A stretch of DNA of 64,000 nt from Streptomyces sp. WAC 01529 (GTDB taxonomy: Bacteria; Actinomycetota; Actinomycetes; Streptomycetales; Streptomycetaceae). The stretch covers positions 6,096,001 to 6,160,000 of the forward strand of contig NZ_CP029617.1 in assembly GCF_003945545.1 (NCBI RefSeq). Reading direction: 5' to 3'. The notes under the pieces were generated by a model, which did not search any database, was not told the DNA's origin, and was given only the letters and a program-made list of their open reading frames with translations. Made by a program: the position numbers and the translations under genes. Positions 59,010-64,000 of the stretch are shown piece by piece. Position 1 is the stretch's first letter, and every line of letters starts with the position of its first letter.

Positions 59010-59762
59010 ATGAGCAAGCTGCGCGTGGCGGTCATCGGAGCCAGGGGCCGCATCGGCTCCGAGGCCGTGAAGGCCGTCGAGGCCGCCGACGACATGGAAC
59101 TGGTCGCGGCGCTCGGCCGGGGCGACAAGCTGGAGACCCTCACGGAGTCCGGCGCCCAGGTCGCGGTCGAACTGACCCACCCCGACTCCGTGATGGCCAA
59201 CCTCGACTACTGCGTGGGCCACGGCATCCACGCCGTGGTCGGCACCACGGGCTGGACCGACGAACGCCTCGCGCGGCTGCGCACGTCGCTGGAGGCGTCC
59301 CCGGGCACGGGCGTGCTCATCGCCCCGAACTTCTCCATCGGCGCGGTCCTGACGATGAGGTTCGCGCAGCTCGCGGCGCCCTACTTCGAGTCCGTCGAGG
59401 TCGTCGAGCTGCACCACCCGAACAAGGCCGACGCCCCCAGCGGCACCGCCACGCGCACCGCCCAGCTCATCGCCGAGGCCCGCAGGGAAGCGGGCAGCGC
59501 CCCGCAGCCCGACGCCACGTCGACCGCCCTGGACGGCGCCCGCGGCGCGGACGTCGACGGCGTACGGGTGCACTCCGTGCGCCTGCGCGGCCTCCTCGCC
59601 CACCAGGAGGTCCTGCTGGGCGGCGAGGGCGAGACCCTGACCGTGCGGCACGACTCGCTGCACCACAGCAGCTTCATGCCGGGCATCCTGCTCGGCGCGC
59701 GCCGCGTGGTGAGCACTCCGGGTCTGACCTTCGGCCTCGAACACTTCCTGGACCTCGGCTGA
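59010..59762 (+). CDS. dapB: 4-hydroxy-tetrahydrodipicolinate reductase
   Basis: Lysine/diaminopimelate pathway enzyme, 250 residues, reducing the DapA product with NAD(P)H. The cofactor loop GARGRIGSEAV and the catalytic block ELHHPNKADAPSGTA are clear. ATG 59010 is preferred over ATG 59001 because the latter leaves no room for a ribosome site. dapA is 2.6 kb downstream. Confidence 0.96.
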   Translation: MSKLRVAVIGARGRIGSEAVKAVEAADDMELVAALGRGDKLETLTESGAQVAVELTHPDSVMANLDYCVGHGIHAVVGTTGWTDERLARLRTSLEASPGTGVLIAPNFSIGAVLTMRFAQLAAPYFESVEVVELHHPNKADAPSGTATRTAQLIAEARREAGSAPQPDATSTALDGARGADVDGVRVHSVRLRGLLAHQEVLLGGEGETLTVRHDSLHHSSFMPGILLGARRVVSTPGLTFGLEHFLDLG

Positions 59763-59779
59763 CGAGGGAAGCGACCCCC

Positions 59780-60232
59780 ATGCGAGCGAAGATCACCTAC
59801 GCCGTCACGGCTGCCGTCCTGGTCGTCTACTTCGTCCTGGTCGGCAGCCGCGGCGTCCTCCTGATACAGCACGGCACCGCGCTCACCGTCACCTTCGGCG
59901 TCGCGGTGCTGATCCTGCCGTTCATCGGCATCTGGTTCCTCTGGAAGAACACCCAGTTCGTCCAGCGCGCCAACCGCCTCGCCACCGAACTGGAGGCCGA
60001 AGGCGGCCTCCCCGTCGACGAGTTGAGGCGCACCCCCAGCGGTCGCATCGACCGCGACTCGGCCGACGAGGTCTTCGCCCGCCGCAAGGCGGAGACCGAG
60101 GACGCACCGGACGACTGGCGCTGCTGGTTCCGCCTCGCCGTCGCCTACCACGACGCGCGGGACACCCCCCGCGCGCGAAAGGCGATGCAACGGGCGATCG
60201 CCCTGCACGCGGGCAAGCCGGTGAACGCCTGA
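59780..60232 (+). CDS. Small membrane protein with TPR-like tail
   Basis: Protein of 150 residues with two membrane helices at the N-terminus (TYAVTAAVLVVYFVLVGSR; LTVTFGVAVLILPFIGIWFLW). A cytoplasmic C-terminal part ends in WFRLAVAYHDARDTPRARKA, resembling a tetratricopeptide helix pair. It starts 17 bases after dapB and is probably co-transcribed. Conserved location in streptomycetes; function unknown. Confidence 0.85.
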   Translation: MRAKITYAVTAAVLVVYFVLVGSRGVLLIQHGTALTVTFGVAVLILPFIGIWFLWKNTQFVQRANRLATELEAEGGLPVDELRRTPSGRIDRDSADEVFARRKAETEDAPDDWRCWFRLAVAYHDARDTPRARKAMQRAIALHAGKPVNA

Positions 60233-60267
60233 CCGGGCAGCGGACGTGCGATCAACCGATCAGATGA

Positions 60268-60873
60268 TCAGGCGGTGGGCTCGTACTCGGCCGTGGTCCG
60301 GTACTCGTCGGCCCACACCTCGATGGAGTCCGCCGCCCGGTTGAACGCCTCGTGCCGCGCCAGGAAGTCGGCGTTCCGGTCGGTCAGCAACAACTGCTGC
60401 CCGTCGTCCGCCCGATCACGGCGTACGAGGATGAGGGCCTGCCCCTGCACCGTGCGGGGCAGCCCCAGCCACCGCACGGGCTGCTGCGCGGTGCGCACGG
60501 CCGCGATCTGCGTCCACGGCACGGTCCGCGTCCTCAGGAAGCCGACCTTGCGCACCCCGCGCGCGCTCACCCAGGTGCCCACGCGCAGCAGCCGCAGGGA
60601 GCCGACGACGAGGAGCGCGGCGAGCCCCGCGCAGATGGCGGCGCCCGCGAGGGAGTCCGCGAGCGCGATGATCACCGCGGCGAAGAGGATGTACGAGGCG
60701 AGCAGCAGCGACAGCGCGGCGGTGCCCACGCGCCAAGGGCCGGGGCGGTAAGGACGACGCCACTGATCGCGGTCGTCGAAGGGCAGCGCCGCGTCATCCG
60801 CCGCGTCGTCGAAAGCGCGGTCCGCGGTCAGGAAAGGCAGGGGCACGGGCTGATCCTCACTCGATCCACGCAC
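60268..60873 (-). CDS. PH-like (bacterial PH) membrane protein
   Basis: Protein of 201 residues. The N-terminus is acidic; two adjacent membrane helices follow (VGTAALSLLLASYILFAAVII, AGAAICAGLAALLVVGSLRLL). A cytoplasmic domain with VSARGVRKVGFLRTRTVPWTQIAAV resembles bacterial PH domains (YdbS/PH_6-like). GTG 60873 was taken as start, but the N-terminal part is poorly conserved, so GTG 60846 is possible. It is convergent with the preceding gene. Confidence 0.8.
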   Translation of the reverse strand: MRGSSEDQPVPLPFLTADRAFDDAADDAALPFDDRDQWRRPYRPGPWRVGTAALSLLLASYILFAAVIIALADSLAGAAICAGLAALLVVGSLRLLRVGTWVSARGVRKVGFLRTRTVPWTQIAAVRTAQQPVRWLGLPRTVQGQALILVRRDRADDGQQLLLTDRNADFLARHEAFNRAADSIEVWADEYRTTAEYEPTA

Positions 60874-60968
60874 GGGCTGTGCCCGGTGAGGTTATCGAGC
60901 CGTGTCCCCTGCCACCACCCTTGGGGGTCCGGACGGGTCAGCGACCACGGGCCCGGACCGTGTGCAGG

Positions 60969-61208
60969 TCAGCGCCGGTCGGAGGCCTCGGACTGCTGGG
61001 TGTGCGCGGGTGACTGATCGGCCGACATCGCGGGCATCCCGAAGAGCAGGGATCCCACGAGACCGGCCACGACGGTCAGCCCGATGAGCGTGCGGCCCAT
61101 GATCTGACTGGCCGATGCGCGCTCACGCGGTGGGGGAGTGACGTTGCTGCGGAACTTGTCGGCTTCGGCGATGAAGGCGAACGGGACGGGCTCTCGCCGA
61201 CGGAACAT
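60969..61208 (-). CDS. Small single-pass membrane protein
   Basis: Protein of 79 residues with one membrane segment (RTLIGLTVVAGLVGSLLFGM) between an N-terminal Arg-rich cytoplasmic region and a Ser/Gln-rich tail. ATG 61208 has GAGGAG about 10 bases upstream. The codon pattern suggests a real gene, and it may share a promoter with the PH-like gene downstream. Function unknown. Confidence 0.65.
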   Translation of the reverse strand: MFRRREPVPFAFIAEADKFRSNVTPPPRERASASQIMGRTLIGLTVVAGLVGSLLFGMPAMSADQSPAHTQQSEASDRR

Positions 61209-61397
61209 GGGGCGCGCTTCTCCTCACGGGTATCGAACTTCCTCTCTCGTCTAGACAGACGCTCGAATCGCCCAGAAGGTGCCCTGTTTCGGCAAATTGG
61301 TTGAAGAATGTCGTGGCGGGTCACCGAACGGCTGATTGTCAGTGCCTGGCCATAGAGTGGGCGCCGCCCGAGTGATGCACATGGAAGGACCCCGCCA

Positions 61398-62138
61398 GTG
61401 AGCGACACCCCCACCGAAGACCTCAAGCCCAGCTTCCGCAGCGAGGTCACCGTCGAGCTGGTGAAGCACGCCGCCACCGACTCCGACGTCCTGTGGGCCG
61501 CCCGTGTCTCCACGGCGGGCGAGCAGTCGCTGGACGAGCTGCAGAAGGACCCGGAGCGCTCCAAGGGCCTGATCAACTACCTGATGCGGGACCGCCACGG
61601 CAGCCCCTTCGAGCACAACTCGATGACGTTCTTCATCAGCGCCCCCATCTTCGTCTTCCGTGAGTTCATGCGCCACCGCGTCGGCTGGTCGTACAACGAG
61701 GAATCGGGCCGGTACAGGGAGCTGGAGCCCGTCTTCTACGTCCCCGACGAGTCCCGCAAGCTGGTCCAGGAAGGCCGCCCCGGCAAGTACGTCTTCGTGG
61801 AGGGCACCCAGGCCCAGCAGGAGCTGACGGGCCGCGTCATGGAGGACTCCTACCGCCAGGCGTACGAGGCGTATCAGGAGATGCTCGCCGCCGGCGTCGC
61901 CCGCGAGGTCGCCCGCGCCGTGCTCCCCGTCGGCCTCTTCTCGTCGATGTACGCGACGTGCAACGCCCGTTCGCTCATGCACTTCCTCGGCCTGCGCACG
62001 CAGCACGAGCTGGCCAAGGTCCCGTCCTTCCCGCAGCGGGAGATCGAGATGGTCGGCGAGAAGATGGAGCAGTACTGGGCGGAATTGATGCCGCTCACCC
62101 ACGCGGCCTTCAACAAGAACGGACGCGTGGCGCCGTAA
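61398..62138 (+). CDS. thyX: FAD-dependent thymidylate synthase
   Basis: Flavin-dependent enzyme of 246 residues making dTMP from dUMP and methylene-tetrahydrofolate. The ThyX signature RHRVGWSYNEESGRY begins near residue 92. The active-site region (HNSMTFFISAPIFVFREFMRHR) and the C-terminal LPVGLFSSMYATCNARSLMHFL are also present. GTG 61398 starts the protein. A strong terminator follows. Streptomycetes often carry both ThyX and ThyA. Confidence 0.96.
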   Translation: MSDTPTEDLKPSFRSEVTVELVKHAATDSDVLWAARVSTAGEQSLDELQKDPERSKGLINYLMRDRHGSPFEHNSMTFFISAPIFVFREFMRHRVGWSYNEESGRYRELEPVFYVPDESRKLVQEGRPGKYVFVEGTQAQQELTGRVMEDSYRQAYEAYQEMLAAGVAREVARAVLPVGLFSSMYATCNARSLMHFLGLRTQHELAKVPSFPQREIEMVGEKMEQYWAELMPLTHAAFNKNGRVAP

Positions 62139-62217
62139 GGCACTGATGTACGGACGGGCGGAGCGAAGTGTCCGTATTGCGGCACTTCGTGAAGTTCATC
62201 TAGCCTGATCAAACGGA

Positions 62218-62255
62218 CCCGGCACTGCTTGAACCCCCGAGCAGGCAGTGCCGGG
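62218..62255 (+). terminator. Terminator after thyX
   Basis: Perfect 11-bp inverted repeat CCCGGCACTGC / GCAGTGCCGGG with a 16-base loop, about 80 bases after the stop. A smaller hairpin GAAGTG / CACTTC lies at 62165-62188. Confidence 0.8.
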
Positions 62256-62328
62256 CTCCATACTTGTCAGGTCCGCTCACATCCCCCGAGGGGGGACCCC
62301 GCGCTGAGCAGCGAGTAGCGTGTTACCC

Positions 62329-63228
62329 ATGGCTCCGACCTCCACTCCGCAGACCCCCTTCGGGAGGGTCCTCACCGCCATGGTCACGCCGTTCACGGCG
62401 GATGGCGCACTTGACCTCGACGGCGCGCAGCAGCTCGCCGCCCACCTGGTGGACGCAGGCAATGACGGCCTGGTCATCAACGGCACCACCGGTGAGTCCC
62501 CGACCGTGGGTGACGCGGAGAAAAACGATCTCGTACGAGCCGTAGTGGACGCCGTCGGAGACCGCGCCCACATCGTCGCGGGCGTCGGCACGAACGACAC
62601 CCGCCACAGCATCGAACTCGCCCGCGCGGCCGAGCAGGCCGGCGCGCACGGCCTCCTGACCGTCACGCCGTACTACAACAAGCCCCCGCAAGAGGGCCTG
62701 TTCCGGCACTTCACCGCGATCGCCGACAGCACCGCGCTGCCGGTCATGCTCTACGACATCCCGGGCCGCAGCGGCGTGCCGATCAACACCGAGACGATCG
62801 TCCGCCTCGCCGAGCACCCCCGGATCGTCGCCAACAAGGACGCCAAGGGCGACCTCGGCCGCGCCAGCTGGGCCATCGCCCGCTCGGACCTGGCCTGGTA
62901 CTCCGGCGACGACATGCTGAACCTTCCGCTCCTTTCGGTCGGCGCATGTGGTTTCGTCTCCGTCGTCGGCCACGTCGTCACCCCCGAGCTGCGCGCGATG
63001 CTCGAAGCGCATCTCACGGGCGACGTCCAGAAGGCCACGGAGATCCACCAGAAGCTGCTCCCGGTCTTCACCGGCATGTTCCGCACGCAGGGCGTCATCA
63101 CCACCAAGGCGGCGCTCGCCCTCCAGGGCCGCCCCGCGGGCCCGCTCCGCCTGCCGATGGTGGAGCTGACGCCCGAGGAGACGGCGCAGCTCAAGATCGA
63201 CCTCGCCGCCGGCGGGGTACAGCTGTAA
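62329..63228 (+). CDS. dapA: 4-hydroxy-tetrahydrodipicolinate synthase
   Basis: Schiff-base aldolase of 299 residues, condensing pyruvate with aspartate semialdehyde at the entry to lysine and diaminopimelate synthesis. The pyruvate-binding TTGES motif is near residues 53-57. Tyr in YYNKPPQ and the Tyr before DIPGRS form the proton relay; the Schiff-base lysine is K170 in VANKDAKGD. ATG 62329 is preferred over GTG 62320, which would add a TTA codon. The leader up to 62255 holds the thyX terminator. Confidence 0.95.
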   Translation: MAPTSTPQTPFGRVLTAMVTPFTADGALDLDGAQQLAAHLVDAGNDGLVINGTTGESPTVGDAEKNDLVRAVVDAVGDRAHIVAGVGTNDTRHSIELARAAEQAGAHGLLTVTPYYNKPPQEGLFRHFTAIADSTALPVMLYDIPGRSGVPINTETIVRLAEHPRIVANKDAKGDLGRASWAIARSDLAWYSGDDMLNLPLLSVGACGFVSVVGHVVTPELRAMLEAHLTGDVQKATEIHQKLLPVFTGMFRTQGVITTKAALALQGRPAGPLRLPMVELTPEETAQLKIDLAAGGVQL

Positions 63229-63326
63229 CCACAGACTTCACAACTGAATAAGCACAACCCGCGGGCGCGCGAGAAACACGAGCCGCCCGCACCCCACACA
63301 ACAACTGCTAACGCACGAACGTCATA

Positions 63327-63357
63327 CGCGCCACGTGCCTCGGAGGTACGTGGCGCG
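63327..63357 (+). terminator. Hairpin between dapA and RNase J gene
   Basis: Perfect 10-bp inverted repeat CGCGCCACGT / ACGTGGCGCG with an 11-base loop. It lies only 18 bases before the RNase J start codon, so it may be part of the leader or an RNase-sensitive site as well as the end of dapA. Confidence 0.75.
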
Positions 63358-63375
63358 CGTGGTGAGGAGAGTCTT

Positions 63376-64000
63376 TTGAGTCATCCGCATCCTGAACTCG
63401 GCGCCCCCCCGAAGCTCCCGAAGGGCGGCCTGCGGGTCACCCCGCTGGGTGGCCTCGGTGAGATCGGCCGCAACATGACCGTCTTCGAGTACAACGGTCG
63501 TCTGCTGATCGTCGACTGCGGAGTGCTCTTCCCCGAGGAGGAGCAGCCCGGAATCGACCTGATCCTGCCGGACTTCACGTCCATCAGGGACCGCCTCGAC
63601 GACATCGAGGGCATCGTCCTCACGCACGGTCACGAGGACCACATCGGCGGCGTCCCCTATCTCCTGCGCGAGAAGCCGGACATCCCGCTGATCGGCTCCA
63701 AGCTGACCCTCGCGCTCATCGAGGCGAAGCTCCAGGAGCACCGCATCCGTCCGTACACGCTCGAGGTCGTCGAGGGCGACCGCGAGCACCTGGGTCCGTT
63801 CGACTGCGAGTTCATCGCGGTCAACCACTCCATCCCGGACGCCCTGGCCGTCGCCATCCGCACCCCCGCGGGCCTGGTCGTCGCCACCGGCGACTTCAAG
63901 ATGGACCAGCTGCCGATGGACGGCCGCCTGACCGACCTGCACGCGTTCGCACGGCTGAGCGAAGAGGGCATCGACCTCCTCCTCTCCGACTCGACCAACG
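63376..64000 (+). CDS. Ribonuclease J, N-terminal part (3' end outside window)
   Basis: Metallo-beta-lactamase-fold nuclease with 5'-3' exonuclease and endonuclease activity, central to RNA decay and rRNA maturation. About 208 residues are present. The zinc motif HGHEDH is at residues 84-89; LGGLGEIGRNM and DSTN at the edge are characteristic. TTG 63376 starts the family-like MSHPHPELG and is preceded by GAGGAG. With pnp in the same window, two main RNA-decay enzymes of the organism are covered. The open frame continues past 64000. Confidence 0.95.
   Translation, partial: MSHPHPELGAPPKLPKGGLRVTPLGGLGEIGRNMTVFEYNGRLLIVDCGVLFPEEEQPGIDLILPDFTSIRDRLDDIEGIVLTHGHEDHIGGVPYLLREKPDIPLIGSKLTLALIEAKLQEHRIRPYTLEVVEGDREHLGPFDCEFIAVNHSIPDALAVAIRTPAGLVVATGDFKMDQLPMDGRLTDLHAFARLSEEGIDLLLSDSTN

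Noticed and set aside
60846..60873. Alternative shorter start for the PH-like membrane protein
   Set aside because: Neither start has a clear ribosome site; the longer one was kept, with the uncertainty stated.

Overview
The window is chromosomal DNA from a Streptomyces or a close relative. It is very GC-rich, uses GTG/TTG starts often, packs genes with 1-4 bp ATGA/GTGA overlaps, and carries the conserved Streptomyces gene order dxr-rseP-ispG-proS-rimP-nusA-ylxR-infB-rbfA-truB-ribF-rpsO-pnp-dapB-thyX-dapA-RNase J. No prophage, insertion sequence, CRISPR array, tRNA or rRNA was found.

Region 1 (1-16507) is a polyamine/GABA catabolic block. It holds an aminobutyraldehyde-type aldehyde dehydrogenase (cut by the window start), a spermidine/putrescine ABC importer (binding lipoprotein, ATPase, two permeases) and an FAD amine oxidoreductase. 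After a small unknown protein and a PAP2 phosphatase come gabT (GABA transaminase), a membrane-anchored P-loop ATPase, a PucR-type regulator and a second aldehyde dehydrogenase. Together these would import diamines and carry them through aldehydes and GABA towards succinate. An acyl-CoA dehydrogenase follows (16743-18683).

Region 2 (18782-36620) is housekeeping: isoprenoid genes dxr and ispG around the site-2 protease rseP, two GNAT acetyltransferases, proS, a kinase-like protein lacking catalytic residues, a ferritin-like protein with a lipoprotein, and the translation/RNA operon rimP-nusA-ylxR-infB-DUF503-rbfA-truB. The 1.3 kb gap after ispG is filled with several tandem and dispersed repeat families.

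Region 3 (36916-42182) is the oddest locus. A trypsin-like domain without its catalytic serine is fused to a P-loop NTPase and followed by about 1.4 kb of 24-bp coding minisatellite. Its helical C-terminal part now lies in a separate, GTGA-overlapping reading frame. ribF follows.

Region 4 (43473-54006, minus strand) holds a five-gene oligopeptide/dipeptide-type ABC importer whose binding protein ends in a C-terminal membrane anchor. Next come a 1095-residue ParA/EspI-like ATPase with a huge Pro/Ala-rich N-terminus and a DUF397 protein. In S. coelicolor this position borders a type VII secretion cluster (from memory); no such cluster is present here.

Region 5 (54633-64000) contains rpsO-pnp-M16 protease-dapB, two small membrane proteins, thyX, dapA and the start of RNase J (cut by the window end), linking RNA decay with lysine/diaminopimelate and thymidylate synthesis.
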